The notes beneath the pieces are model-generated. The model saw only the letters and a list, made by a program, of their open reading frames with translations, was not told the origin of the DNA and did no database searches. A stretch of DNA of 64,000 nucleotides. It comes from Allantophomopsis cytisporea. Lineage: Eukaryota; Ascomycota; Leotiomycetes; Phacidiales; Phacidiaceae. The first letter of the stretch is position 1, and each line of letters starts with the position of its first letter. The translations under genes were made by a program, and so were the position numbers. The stretch lies in the NCBI GenBank assembly GCA_024752435.1, contig CP103023.1, positions 1,240,001 to 1,304,000 of the forward strand, in the 5' to 3' direction. This document shows, piece by piece, positions 35,976 through 49,187 of this stretch.

Positions 35976-37602
35976 ATTGGCTGTAGAATCAGAAAGGCTG
36001 CACAATCAGCCGTTGAAATCAAATATCTTCATGCGCCGCGTATCATCGAGCTGTTGCAGTTGTAGAATGGCGGAGAGGTGGAAGGATATGAATTTATTAT
36101 TATGCTTCTTCTCTTCTTGCGTCAGGTAGGGACAGATCAACTATTACGGTACCTGTACTAATTACGTGCGGCATTCAAGTTGACAGCCTCACAGCACGTA
36201 CCAGCTTTCTCCCCAATCAGCATCACGGAGAACGGAGAGCAAACAAAGCGACCGGGGGAGCATCAGTCGCATGGGAGTGGCGGATGGTGGGAGTGGAAGA
36301 GCTTGGTACAATCCAGAGCTACTCCTATCTAGGACTAGAGTCATTCGAGTAGCACACGCACTGAGTGCCTCGCTATCAAGGCACTCACATCTTCCTTTCT
36401 GCATGACTTTTGCCTGACTTGCACTTTTGGCGCTGACCCGTGCTGGTTGCTTGGTGCTTGACTTGTTCGTTCGCCTGGGAGGAGGAGCATGCACACTGCA
36501 CACACACCCTCACCCTCACCCTCACACACACGTCTGAAGCAGGTCAGGTACCTTAGTAGTGACCTACTCCTACTCACTCTACTTGCGCTGCCCTCTCGAC
36601 CTTAATCTCTTTCGCCTTCATCCTTCTTCCCTCCATCCATCCCTCTCTTCGCTTTCTTTTCTTCCCTCATTCATCCTCCATCACATCCATTCCCTTTGCC
36701 ATTCCTTCACAACGTTCTCTATATCGCCAGAACATCATGACTTCGATCTGATTTGTACAGATGATCGCGATAATAAACTGAATCAGAACCATAGTGAAGG
36801 TTTCTGCTACGTACAAAGGAAAGAAAGGGCTTTTAGGGATTTGGTCCACGACTAAGCAAGCAATCAAGCAAGCAAAAATCAAGCAGCGCAAATACACACA
36901 ACACAAGAAAAACACGAACACCATCTGTGACAGAAGAAGATTCACAAGCAGGAGAAAAGGATATCATCCAGAAGCAGAAGCAGAAGCAGAAGAAGAAGAA
37001 TCATATCCTAAGGGTACGGTAACACCTCTTGAAGAACCCTTGCTACAAACCAAAAAAAAAGGCCATACACGGCGACTCATCTCCCACGTACTGCTGCTGC
37101 TGGTCGTGTATCTGTTCTGTTCTGTTCTGTTCGTATTCAAGACTGCACATACACATACACTCACCCACACATACATCCACATACACATACACAGAGAAGC
37201 ATTCGCAACGATCTGTTTTGTCTGAGAAAATTGATAAAGCAAGCAATAAAGCCTCTGCGCTTCTTGCACACACACACACACACCAAGTAACAGAAGGATC
37301 TCGGGGTCTATGGTTGCGTTGCGATTGTTACTCCCAGTCGTATACCACCGTAGCCTGAGGATTTGGAAGTATCTTGCTGCTGGTGCTGAAATATACTAGG
37401 CCACCTACCTTACCTTTGATACTACAGGGCAGGAGTTGCTACGTTTATCTCGGTACTCGTGCTCTGGTATTATTGTAGTAGAGTAGGCTACTTTACTTTT
37501 TGACAGTACTACAGATCATCTGCAGGAGATGCTTGAACGGGTGTGTGGGATTCTGTAGGTAAGGGCTGTTTGTGTGTATTGAGCGAAAGCCGTGCAAGCC
37601 GT

Positions 37603-37609
37603 GCACCAG

Positions 37610-37640
<31 letters not shown>

Positions 37641-37665
37641 TCCAGCTCCAGCTCCAGCTCCAGCA
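37603..37665. repeat. Tandem CAGCTC/CAGCAC hexamer array
   Basis: About ten units of CACCAG or CTCCAG in tandem over 63 nt, followed by AACGCATC repeats. It reads as Ala-Pro or Gln-Leu-Gln repeats in different frames but lies in no supported gene. Confidence 0.85.
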
Positions 37666-37719
37666 ACGCATCAACGCATCCACGCAGCATCACAGCAGCA
37701 GAAGAAGCAAAACAAGCAA

Positions 37720-37722
37720 GAC

Positions 37723-37755
<33 letters not shown>

Positions 37756-37763
37756 CAGAGAGA
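37720..37763. repeat. GA/GACA purine microsatellite
   Basis: AGAGAG units followed by four or five GACAGA units, 44 nt of almost pure purine. Probably in the 5' leader of the CCCH gene. Confidence 0.8.
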
Positions 37764-38404
37764 TAAAGCGCACAAAACAGAGAGAGCAAGAGTCAAATTT
37801 GTCCATCACAAGGACTTTTTAAGCCAATGTCACAATCGAAGCGATCGAACTCATGGTTATTGTTTTTTTTTGTTTTTTTTTTGGCCATTTCATCTGAGGT
37901 ATTCTTCATCCTCGACCTTGTTTACGTATATACAATACAGGACAAGGCACGAAGAGGAGAATATTCACCAGCCCTCCTCATTCACACCCTTCGTCATCAT
38001 TTTTTTTTTATTCCAAAAACCAAAGCCAAGCCAAGCCTCGCACTCTTCTCTTGCTACTCCCGAATTGACGCCTTGTCCGCACGGCTGTTCAAGAATCTCG
38101 TGCCTCTTTGGTGCTCGTCAATCATCCTCCTCACGTCATCCCCAATCCTCGCTCTCCTCTGCCTCTCTCAGTGTGTGTGGGTGAGCGGACGCCTCGGCCC
38201 TGACCAACATACCTTAGACTCAGCACCTATGCCAGCAAGATTATGTTTTATTGTATCTGATTAGCTGATTTCTTAGTGCAATATTAGTGCCAGGCTACGG
38301 CCGAATTCGTCGAAACTCCTTGCCGCCTCAACCGACAATCGCTACTCTGTGCATGTAAGCCCGATAAGCCACAAAGCGGCACCCCACATCTATCAAACGC
38401 AACC

Positions 38405-41400
38405 ATGGATCACGTGGACAATCCTTATTCCACCTCGAGGCCTGTGAGCAATCAGGGATATCTCCAAAATGGGGCGGATTTAAGTGCTTTCGCTGTTGAT
38501 GATCCAACCGGTGGGGATATGTCGTGGGACATGTCTGTCGACCAAATGCCGGCGCAGACGTTCCTATCCCAACCAGATTATTCTCAGAACGGCAGCTACA
38601 ATCAACTATATCCCTCCCTCTATGAGACACCACAAAGCTATAATTCCCAATTCGCTCATGATCCTACTCGCTATCAAAACACGGCGTACAACTTTCAATC
38701 ATACTCTCCTGCACCGGTTTCGTATGTACAGCCTGACATAGCTGCCCATGCTTCCGCTGTATCTCAGCATCCCCTACAAGGATATCAGATGCTTCAAGAT
38801 CAGACACATCGTACATTTTCACCGGCACAAGCATCACACCAACAAAATCCTGTCATAAATCAACAACAGTATGATCCAGAGCTTCAACAACAATGGGGTC
38901 AACCAGCGCCAACTCGATCTCTGTATTCTCCACATCCGGCTCAAAATCAGCAGTCTCCACCCCGGAAGTCTCCTGTACCTGTACAGCAAACTAGCAATGA
39001 TAATATGAATCTTTTTGCTCAAATGCCTGCATATCAGGTATCAAATCTACAGCCAAGACCAGTAGTTACACCTGAACCAAAACCTCAACCTCCACCTCAA
39101 CAAAGATTGAGCCCATATCCTATTATACCAGTGGAATCAGTACCAACATCATCACCAGCGCCAGTTCCTGTTCCAGCGCCGACCCCAGTTTCAGCTCCAG
39201 TGCCAAATCCAGTACCAGATGCAAAGCCTCAACCAGCTGCAGAAATCAGCCAGCCATCCCGTGTACCGATCAATCCGATTCCCCGTCAGATCAGTCCAGC
39301 TCCAACAGCCCCTCTGTTGCGAATCACAGATGCCGACTTGCTCACCAAGTTTGGCACAGGCTCGCCTGAGCGACTTGCAGCTGCGCCATTTCTGGTCATG
39401 ACCGGTGACCCAGTCAACCTTGAGATCAAAGGAAAGAGTAAGTTGTGATCCTTTTGTATGACGTGAATACGTGCTGAAATTATCTAGCTACCATTCCTAA
39501 GTATCATCCACGGAGTAACAGAAGTGGAAAGCCAGTCGCTGGCCATCAACTGTCAAGTAAGTTCAGTGTGTTTTACAAGATGAAATCAACTAACAATATC
39601 CATCAGTTGCAGCTACTCCAGCAAAGATCAATCGTGCACTAAAGCCAAAGCCAGCACCCAAAAAGTACAGGGGTACTAAAGATGTCGGTGCGGCTGATGT
39701 TAAGCTTCGTGTACCACGAAATGCCACTACGAGCGGACCAAAGCCAGAGGTCGTTTCGCCCGAAACCACTTCCGAGGAGGAAGATTCAAGTTCGGCCGGG
39801 GAATACACGAGTGACGAAGAGGATGAAGTTATGGTCATTGATAAAATCGAAGACCATCGTCCAGAGAAACGGCCGATTGGTATTGCTGAGGCTGCAGGCT
39901 ACGACGCAGTTGGACTCGTGTGGATTGAACGTCACCGTCATCCAAATGTCGAGGAAATTAGCAAAGCGATTAGGGGCTTTCAGGACTTTGTTGGTGGTCT
40001 TCGCGATGACATCAAGAAGGTGACCGCAGATATCACGAAGGCAGAGACTGAGAAGAAACCAGCTGAAGTAAAGAAACTCACGGCTAACCGGGAGGTGAGA
40101 AGAAATGCGATGACCTCGGCTCTCAAAGCTGCAAAGGAACATGGTCATCAAGATGTGTTGCAGAATTTGAGCAATAGTCAGAAAGTGGTGGTGGCTCTCT
40201 CCATGACACTCATCGACTGTGTCAAAGCTGAGGATTATAATGGAGCTTTGCCTAGAGCTGTGCTCGAGTTGATGACTGAGTTCAGAACCTTGACTGATGA
40301 ACTGCTTAAACGAGCCAAATTTGATAGCGTACAAAAGCGTTTTTCTAAGAAAGGAGATGATAGTATCAAAGAGCTTCTCAGTATAATAGCGAAGAACACT
40401 CTTGCGTATGAGGACAAACTCAAAAAGATGAAAGGAGTATCTGATCCACTGAAGATCAAGGTGGAAGACGGCAAAGTCCAAGAACAAAAGAAAGCTCCTG
40501 GAGAGTTATCAACAACACCATCAAATTTGAAGAGAGCACATCCTGGTGATGGTGCAAATGGACAGCCTACGAAGAAGCCCACTTCAAGTGTCAAGGGTCC
40601 AGCTGCAAAGCCAATTGCACAGCCTGCGACAAAGGTCACGACAACTCCAATGCGTACCAGTAACATCTTTTCAAGCTTGTCAAAGCCAGGAACAAAATCT
40701 GCAGCAGCTGCAGCAAAGGCTGCACAGGCGAAACAAGCACCAAAGAAGGACCCGGCACCGGCACCACAGCAACAATCAGCTCTGGCAGCACTTCTTGCCA
40801 GCATCGAAAAGCCAAAGGAAGTACCAAAGGCTCCTGCTACTCCGGATCGTGCACCAGAAACACCTGAGGAGAAGGCAAAGCGTGAACGCAAAGAATCACG
40901 CCGTCATCTCCGTGTCAAGTTCCGCGAAGGTGCAGAACTTGAACAAGTCAGATTGTTTCAGCATGAGCAAGCAGAGGATGAAGGTCGCCAAGAGGAAATG
41001 GTTAGAGATGCACATGATGAGCGCTCTGAGGGTATGATGCATAAGCAGCGTGCAGCAGAGACCAAGCAAGACTCCGATGTTATGGACGAAGACGAAGACC
41101 TTGCTACAGAAGTTGAGTTCCGACCATATTGCAACCTTATTGGGGTTGATTTCAGCACAATCGATCCTTCCGTTTTGGAGAAGAATTTCACATCGCGTGG
41201 CGGCAACAAAACCTTTACCACACCACAACAATCCAAACAAGCAAGTCGCGAAGCCACTGAACTAATGGCCTTCTACACCGCAGACTCAGATATTCCTGCA
41301 TCTGCTAAAGAACCGGCAAACCCATACAGTGGGGACTCTAGAGAGGAAATATCGTTCGGTCAACCAAAGGACCCAAAAACGATCCAGCGACTTCAGGAAA

Positions 41401-42416
41401 TTCACCAATTTGGTCCAGAACGCGCCTTACTTGGCTTCATTGCAAAGCACGCCGAGGAACGTGTTCGATCCAACCACAACAACATCATGTCAACAAACTC
41501 CGTCGAGAATGCTGACATCACCGCAATCCTAGCAGCCATGAACGGAAGTCAACAACAAACTCAGGCCCCTCAACCAGCAGCCGTATATCCTCATCAGCAT
41601 GCAAACCAATCTCACCAATCCTCGACTCCCCCACCAGCCATTGATTGGGACGTCATCCGCCGCGCCATCGAAATGACCAAAGGACTGCCGTATCCAGCCA
41701 CCGAGCCTCCAACTTGGATGAGCGAACTCGGCAAGGCCGATTGGTGGGCCGGCTACAACAGAGACAAGGCTGCTGATAACAGCAAGCTGGTCGAGACTCA
41801 ACGTGCCGTCGCTGCTGAGAAAGCCGCCCAGATGTTTGCCGACCATACGCAACAAACTACCCAGCCGCCTGCTGAGGCGCCCCAGGTCCAGTACCAGGCA
41901 TACCCACAGATACCTCAGATGGGACAGGCACCACAGAACCAAGGAGATATGGACCGCCAGATTCAGAGCCTTCTTGCGGGCATGCAAGGCGCCGCTGCTG
42001 CTCAATTTGCGCAGCCGCAGGCTTTCGCGGGTAATGCTTGGTGGGGCACTCAATTCGATGGGAGCCAGAACCAGAATGCACAGAATCAGACACCTGCTCA
42101 TCCTTCCCGCAATTGGGGCAGCAATGAGAACTCGAACTCGAACTACGGCTTCCAGAACCAGAACCAGAACCAGCAGAGTGCTCGCGGCTGGGAGGATAAA
42201 TACAATGAGAATATGAATGGGTTTGAGGATAACAATGGCGTCAATAGTGGCAATGGACATAGTGGTAATGGGGGCTTTAAGCGTGGTGGCAAGAGGAAGT
42301 GGACGGATGATTATAAGAAAGGCACCAAACCGTGCAAGTACTTTGCTGAGGGCAAGTGTCTTAAGGGCGATAAGTGCACTTATCGTCATGATATTAGTGA
42401 GGGATTATACGGTTAG
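38405..42416 (+). CDS. Large CCCH-type zinc-finger protein
   Basis: Three exons (38405-39437, 39488-39556, 39607-42416) give 1303 aa. Donors are gtaagt and the frame is continuous. The N-terminal ~450 residues are Pro/Gln/Tyr rich and disordered. A helical region follows (about 490-690: FQDFVGGLRDDIKKVTADITK, VLELMTEFRTLTDELL). Next comes a Lys/Ala/Pro-rich linker, then a Glu/Lys-rich coiled segment, then Asn/Gln-rich repeats. A single CCCH finger sits near the C-terminus: C-x7-C-x5-C-x3-H in CKYFAEGKCLKGDKCTYRH, ending SEGLYG. Proteins of this type bind RNA; similar fungal proteins are poorly studied. The start at 38405 was preferred to an internal ATG because exons 1 and 2 join in frame. 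No truncation is seen. Confidence 0.85.
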
Positions 42417-43542
42417 GATGAATGTCTGCGTGCACGTTTGCATGGGAGATTTGTATGAAAGGGAGGGAAGACAGGAGTTGAGGGTGGATAGCAGTTGATT
42501 GAGAGAGTGTTGAACGGTGATGTAGCATAGTGCATGGGGTGAATTGCATGGCATATTTTGGTGCGTGGAGTTGAGTAGAAGAAAAAGATTTGTTGAATGT
42601 CTCAGCTGCCAATGCTTTTATTTGATATGACGTGATGTGATGTATTGTGACATGTTGTACTGACTGGGTGAGATGGGAAGATATATGCGCTGTGACGCGA
42701 TTGTGGTGATTGCCTTTGTTCCCTCCTCACGTCATCTATGTTTGCGTCTTTCAGTTGCTGCTTTGTGTGGAAATCAATACCACAATGGAGGAGTATGATT
42801 TGCTACACTTGGAGAAAAGTCTTTAGTGATTGTGTAGATTGTGAAAATGTGATGTGTAGGTAAACAAGATGTGATGTGATCAAGTGTCAGGGATAGAAAT
42901 GCTACAGTACTTACTGTCAGCTTGGAATTGGATATATATCTTCCGAGCCCATTCCTAACTCGAGTACCTTTCCCATTTATTTTGGAACGTCAATCCGAGT
43001 AGAGACTGGAGGTGGATAGATTTTTATATATGTATATATGAAGTTATGTTTGGATCAATTCTTGTTTTGCTGAGTTATGTCTATTAAAGGATATATATAA
43101 TTGATGACCATTACTAACGGTTAGGGCCTAATACTATATATCCCTATGTTTAACGGAGGTGTTTACAAAGGCCTTTCTTCACTGAAGTTGTGATGCAAGA
43201 GTATGATAATGTTAAGACAGCTTCAGCGTCAGCCATGGCGTTAGATGTGCAGACATGACTACTGTCTAATTATATCTAGTAGGTCTTGCCAGGAATGCTG
43301 TAAGGTATACAGCTGTATTGCTTAAATAGCATACAGAATAAAAAGTAGTCTCACTTCAGATTAAGAATATAGATTTCAAAAACATAAATTAAAACAATTG
43401 TGCCTTTTGATCCTAAACACCAAGCGACTTCAAAAAATCAATCTGGTCGAAAAGGCTCCGGCTCAGAAGAGAACCGCCACTCATTCGTACATAACCACTG
43501 CCCAGCATTAATCATAGCAATATAACACATCAAATCCCCATA
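42417..43542. other. Convergent 3' flanks
   Basis: About 1.1 kb between the stops of the CCCH gene and the GH47 mannosidase. AT-rich, no gene. The low-complexity ORFs near 42400-42600 are the CCCH transcript's 3' UTR. Confidence 0.5.
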
Positions 43543-45468
43543 CTACTTTGGCCGCCTAAAAGGATGTGCTTCGGTATTAAACACAAAATCATCCAAGCTA
43601 ATCTTGTCCGGGTCCGCAAAAATAAGATAAAAGTACTTCAGCGTCTCGGCCGTCCAAAAACTTTCCATACTATCAAGTTTCACAGGCTCAGGGACTGTGA
43701 CATCTGCAAGAGCGGCGTTACCGAATGGTGTATGGGTGTGTTTCTGGATGGCTTGGAATATCTCCCACGCTTTTTCCTGCAGGTAAGAGGCGCCAGTGAT
43801 CCGGTAGAGAATGAAGAGGGATTCGATGGCTTCTGGTCTAAACATTATTTATCAGCTCACGTTTGCCTTCAGATTTTCATCTCAAACAAGGAAATGGACG
43901 AGTCATACCTGAGGAGATATCGTCTATCATTGATATTCACATACCCCGCCTTCAACCTCTCACTCTCAATCTTTCCTGCAATCCATTCCTTTGTATGCTT
44001 GTCTCCATCTTCATCTGTTTTCAGCTTCTGGAAAATAGCCAAGTGCCAGTCGTACTCATTCCATTTGCACGAGTCTGCGTCTTTGCAAGCTACCAACTGA
44101 GCGTACTCGGGCATGATTCCTATGTCCATTGACTCGTACGCCCATATACAACCATCCACTAGCTGTTGCGCTACTGACATATCATTTGGGAGGGAGAAGA
44201 CACGGGAACCGAGGGCTACCATACCACCTACAAAACAGCTCAGATGTTGGCTTACAGGCTCGAGTTGTACGTCGCCTGCAGCGCCGATGCCAGCGTTGCC
44301 CGAGATGAGAATTGCTGCGTTCTCGGGGGTCATGGGGCGGAAGAAGAGATTTTGCTTGGCTACTTTGATAGATTGTGTATATAAGGTCCTGGGTTGCGGA
44401 GAGCGTCCGCCAAGGAGAAGGTGTTGCTTACAAGTGTTAGAACAATGATACGATAAGTGCCATCAAACTTACTTTAGGGAAGTATTCGTATAGAGAATCT
44501 GCCATTGCTCCCAACGAAAACAAATTGTTTCTAGTGAAGTTGGCTCGTTGAGCGTCTACCACTATAGGCCAGAGACCTGGCATCTTCGTGTCCTGTTGCT
44601 GTTCCGCAAAGGTGTTCATAATGCGCTGCACAGCATCGAAGTATTTCGGGTCTCCTGTCAACTGTGTAAGGCGAGTGAACTCGAGAGTCAAGCTGCCAAT
44701 TTCTGCAAGAAGCACCATCTCACTGGCCTCCTGTTTCTCTCCTGCCGCAGCAGCCTTCCAATTGAATCTTGTAATAGGCATTCGATTAGGGGTATCGAAC
44801 GCCGCATATAGCATATCAGCCAATTCCACCGCCTTGTTCAGCAGGTCCGGATGCTTACCCTCACACAAATCGTATGCTGAGAGCAAGCCCCCAACGTAGC
44901 GGATTGTGGTCTCGAACAGATTCAACGTCTCTTCGTCTGTGGCGGAGAAATCAATATGGCTGACGGCACCAACTGCCTTGTCAAAATCCTCCTTCATATC
45001 CATAATCCATAACGTGTCGAGTGAATCCACAAGCGTAGCAGCCCATCCTCCAAAGGTGTTTCGTGACTCTCCAGTCACCGGTGTGAGCTCGTCTTTCATC
45101 CACGCTTTACTCGAGTATCCCTTCCACGCATGTTTGAATACCTCTTTCACGGCTCTCTGGCGTGCCCGTCTCACTGCAAATTCTTGGGTCGAAGGCGTCG
45201 AAAACTGATGTTGGATTTCGGGGATACTTTTTGGTCGCCCGCTCGGGATGGGGATATATGAGGTTACCGGGTAGTGCTCGTATCGCTCAATCCAATGGAA
45301 CCGACCGTCCTCCTTGACTTCTGGCCGTACCCAATTCGGTACTTCTGGGTGGTATAGTATATCATGAGGATCTAAAGAGAGCTTGACATCCGAAGCTGAC
45401 CACAATCGATATAAAAGGAAGATGGCAAGCGTAGCTGCACTGCATACAAAAGCATTGGACCTGCGCAT
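43543..45468 (-). CDS. Class I alpha-1,2-mannosidase (GH47), membrane anchored
   Basis: Three exons (45468-44473, 44426-43909, 43837-43543) give 602 aa; intron borders restore EYFPKQHLLLGG and YLLRPEAIESL exactly. Residues 7-24 (AFVCSAATLAIFLLYRLW) form one N-terminal membrane anchor, a type II topology. GH47 landmarks include FKHAWKGY, NTFGGWAATLVDSLDTLWIMD, FETTIRYVGGLLSAYDLC, EIGSLTLEFTRLTQLTGD, and HLSCFVGGMVALG. The C-terminal VFNTEAHPFR carries the Thr that binds the catalytic calcium. The enzyme trims mannose from N-glycans in the ER or Golgi; which of the two cannot be fixed here. Length is usual for the membrane-anchored fungal members. Confidence 0.92.
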
Positions 45469-47483
45469 TGTCGGGGCGATGCGACTAGTAAGTGCAATCC
45501 ACGGACAGTATTGGTCTTAGATGATTAGAAGAAAAGAAAAGACTTATGCCATGCATATAAAAGAGGGATTGATATACAGTGAAGCTCGTATTTGTTGTTA
45601 TGGGGGTCATTGAGGGATAGTTAAGATATGTTACTGATAGATGCGGAACCTACTGATATGTATGTTTCTTCCCCCCGGAAAATACAAGGTTTGAGGTAAG
45701 AATGCAAGGGCATTATCGTGCCATGCGCACAAGAACCTGCAGTGTCAAGACTGAGACTTTCACTCTTTAAGCATACTCATGAGGTACGTGTTGTACTGCA
45801 GAAAACACAATTGATTGACGCGTCCACAAGGTATTATGTGGGTCCGATGATAGTGGAACATGGCTGCGGAGAATACGTATGTACGCAGCATGTACTTTGA
45901 ATAAGATACATTCCATAGCAACATCAGGAGAAACATCTGACGGCGAGGTAAACATTTGACAAATTCGAATCGAGGTCTTGAAAGGAAAAGGATAACAATA
46001 CACACTTCAACAAGTCAGGGAATACCACCAATACCGTGATTAAAATAAGCCGTTGAATAACGCCAAAGACGGGCTCTAAGAACGCCGGCTGGAACCTTGA
46101 TAGCATGCCAGTAAAGTTACTTCTACGGCGACGCTCAGGTCGAATCGATCATCGCCTCATCTATTTGTCCTCCATCTGCCATTTGTTATTTTAATTGTCC
46201 ATTCAACGTCATCAGGTGGAGGGTAAATTTTGGTTACCTGGCGACTCTTCGCGCAAGATGCCCTCAATCTACCCTGGCTCCTCTTTGTGAGGATACTATT
46301 ACACAGGTAGATACTGTTTGAAGACATCATAGTGTCCCTTATTCTACGTGACACATTACGCATTTCCATATTAAGTAGGTTGTTGTTTCCGGTGAGATTT
46401 TGGATTAATATATTCTACTATCTGCCAATGCAGGAATGAATGGGGTTATTGGGAACGATGATGGCATGAGCGATGATGACGGGAAGTTCGTGGTAGCAGG
46501 AAGGAAAATAAAGATTGTTGGGTAATGACAGATATCTGGCCAGTGAAGGTCATGTGCTCAAGGCGCTGATTGTTCAAGGTGGGAGCGATTTATGGCTTGA
46601 GGTTGAGAAGGCTTCTGATCTCCATAATGTAGGCTACGAATTGGCCTATTTGTTGATTCATGAATTGGATCAATATTACTGATTGCTCATTCGAGTAAGA
46701 GGAGGGACTAAGAAACAGAGTGATATAATTTACGGTAGTATCTAACGGTATGTTCTTAGCATTTTAAAGATCCTACGTCTTTTGCACACCAGAGAGTCGT
46801 GCTATGTAATCGGGGATACAACCCAGTATGTACAATATGATCCCTGATGAGGCTCGAAATGGCGATGAAGTTCGAGATGACGACGATCATGCATCCAATG
46901 ACAGCGGCTTGCTGCACACTCCTAAATTTAACTGCAAGCGGCAACTTCAGCCGCGCATAGGGAAGTGATATCGACTGGTTATTCTCATTGTGGGAAGTAG
47001 AAGTCAAGAAACTCATTTATATACTGTGCTCTCCACTATCATAGCCTTGGATTTTCTACAAAACGAAAAGACATCCCCTTCCAATTCCAAGTTGTGATGT
47101 CTACCAAACTGGCAGCACAGCCAGTGATCTCAACTTGCAGTGAACTGTTCACATGAAGCACCATAAATAGCAAGGTCAAGGGCGAACAGACAGATTGTAC
47201 CAAGCTCGGAAATGACAACAGATATGCAGTCAGTCATGAGGATTTGCTACATATTTCGTTATTTGTTATGAACATCAAGTTCCGACTTGTCAGCAATAAG
47301 AAGGATATGATATCTTGAAGTCTCTTGATATTATTCAAGAACCTCTTGATCTCATCCATATACCTATGTAGATCCCTTCTAAGCCACGCAGCTTCTCTCA
47401 AGCTAGGTATTGATTGACACGTCAGAGAAGTAATATATCAAAAGCCTAAGCCATTAACTCCAACCTTAACGAGATGACAGAAA
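45469..47483. other. Intergenic region without recognised gene
   Basis: 2 kb. No gene with convincing motif; frames up to 86 codons show no recognised sequence. No tRNA or repeat array was seen. The 3' end of the PRF-motif gene borders it. Confidence 0.45.
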
Positions 47484-48594
47484 TCAAAGAACCTTCCACT
47501 CCACTCCAACCCCCCATCTCTCACCTTTGATTAAAACCTCCCACATGGGCCCCTTAATTCCCACAATACCACCAACAACGACCACACTCCTCCTCAGCCC
47601 CTCCATCATCCCCTCTCCTGCTAACACAATCTTCATAGAATCCGAGGGATCCGCAACCTCCTCGTCATGAATCTGTCTCCCTATAACTAACACCATTCCA
47701 CCTCCATCCTTAACCTCATCAATAGCAATCCTCAGAGTCCACTCCCCCTTCCTCTCCCTGAACGACGTCGACCCCTCTAAATTAACAAGCCAATCCCTAA
47801 CCTCTGATGCCAAGCCACCAGGAATATATTTCTGCCCACGCCGATGCGGACTAAACACATCTGGCAGCGGCTCCGCCTGTGCAGCAATGCTCGGATCGGG
47901 AGGTCTAAAGCGCGGAGCTTTGGCGAAGGGGGTCGTATCTGCGTTGAGATCTTGTGTTGGAGCGGGTAAACTCTTGGCGGGATGCGGCGTAGAAAGCGGC
48001 GCCTGGGTAGGGAGGATGAAGCGCGGAGCGGCGGAGGGCTTCTGGTTTGCGGGGCCGGTGGGCGACGAGAGAATGGGGATTGAGGATGAAGGCGTGGGGG
48101 ATTCTGAGTAATTGTGTGATTCTAGGAGTGTGCCCTCTTCGATGCTGAGAGTCGAGAGGCGGCGGCGTTTGGGGTCGCGCGTATCAATTTCGTAGCGATC
48201 CTCGTCTTCATCTTCACTGTGGTCGGGCGCTTCTTCGGGGTTGGCTGTCTCTATTGAGTCGTGGACTTCTTCGATGCTCGTTGGGTTATCATCTTCTATG
48301 CTTTCTTGAAGACGAGTCGGTGGGAAAGCTGTAGACGCAAGTCGCGCTCCAAGTGGTGATGGAGCCTCAACTTGCGTTGCAGGAGGCGCAGGTTTCGGGG
48401 CTTGTGAGAGGGAGAATCGCGGAGTCGATTTGAACTGTTGGGTACTTGGGAGTGGTGTTTGTACTTGAGATGGTGGGGGTCTGGATGTGTTTGACTTGAG
48501 CACAAATCGTCTCGGCGAAGGTGTCTACGGGTCCAATATCAGCGTAAATCTTCATATCGCGACTTAGAACTTTTACCATGGGTGAAGGAGCCAT
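47484..48594 (-). CDS. Unrecognised protein with repeated PRF motifs
   Basis: Two exons (48594-48577, 48524-47484) give 352 aa. The first exon is only 18 nt (MAPSPM) and joins to TPSPRRFVLKSN; a 52-nt intron has GT..AG ends. The N-terminal two-thirds is disordered and Pro/Ser/Glu rich, with a recurring PRF motif (SPRRFVL, TPRFSL, APRFIL, APRFRPP). An acidic run EDEDEDRYEID is followed by PKRRR. The C-terminal ~120 residues look folded: KYIPGGLASEVRDWLVNLEG, EWTLRIAIDEV, GMVLVIGRQ, VVVVGGIVGIKGPMWEVLIKG. The alternating strands could be an OB-like beta barrel, which is a guess. No family was recognised. It is divergent from the sugar transporter. Confidence 0.75.
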
Positions 48595-49187
48595 TTAGCT
48601 TTCGCTAGTAATGCATGGAGATGTTTGATAGCTTGGTTGATATCGAGGTGATTGTTGAAGGCGGTGTGAATAGATACAGCAGAACTAACCCCACGTCAAC
48701 ACACCGCTCAAGACACTGTCGTCATCGCGAACATCGAAATCGACTATCAAGCTGAGCGATATATCAGGCTTTAGGAATATCAAAATTTCATAGTAAGGAC
48801 GTTAGAAAGTTTCGTTCGTTCCAGGTATTGAAGATGGAAAATGATCATGTCTGAGGAGGCGACGCGATCTCATTGGACAATTCAAAGTTGAACCTGATTA
48901 TCATAGAGCACATCTACGACATGGTTTAGAAGACCGTTTATGGCGCGAGCGATGCATGATGACGACCATCGCATCTTTTACCCGATAGAAATTCTTTCAT
49001 GCGGCCATGTGATCTGGGTCGTAAGCCATTTATTCCCATATGCAGCGATTTCGGCCATCTCATAACACTCAAGGTCACTTACTTATATACTCATCAACTC
49101 TCTTTTCTCGTCAATTCATGCGTCGTCATTGGAGATTCTAACATATCCTCATCCCACTCGCATTGACGTCTCTCAGCGCCTTTCAAG
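48595..49187. promoter_or_regulatory. Shared promoter region, PRF protein / sugar transporter
   Basis: 593 bp between divergent start codons. The C-rich stretch just upstream of 49188 (CATTGACGTCTCTCAGCG and similar) is typical of a 5' leader. No specific regulator site can be named. Confidence 0.4.

Larger units (their letters stand above)
35976..38404. other. Microsatellite-rich divergent promoter / leader region
   Basis: 2.4 kb separating SLY1 (minus) and the CCCH gene (plus). It includes a CT-rich stretch (about 36560-36730), AAGCAG and GAA runs near 36972-37001, CA-type repeats (37150-37195 and 37268-37284), a CAGCTC/CAGCAC array (37603-37665) and a GA/GACA tract (37720-37763). Frames across it (up to 213 codons) consist of translated repeats and are not believed. 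It is probably promoter plus a long 5' leader of the CCCH gene. Confidence 0.5.

Noticed and set aside
36491..36530. CCCTCA triple repeat resembling a telomere-like unit
   Set aside because: Only three units of CCCTCA, flanked by CA repeats; the fungal telomere unit is CCCTAA, so it is a simple microsatellite.
37543..38184. 213-codon frame with Ala-Pro repeats
   Set aside because: Encodes translated microsatellites and poly-T tracts; lies in the likely leader of the CCCH gene.
39831..42416. Gene start at 39831
   Set aside because: Joined upstream exons (38405-39437, 39488-39556) extend the frame with canonical splice sites, so it is an internal ATG.
45960..46010. Possible tRNA-like TTCGAATC sequence
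   Set aside because: No acceptor stem, D-arm or anticodon arm could be laid out around it.
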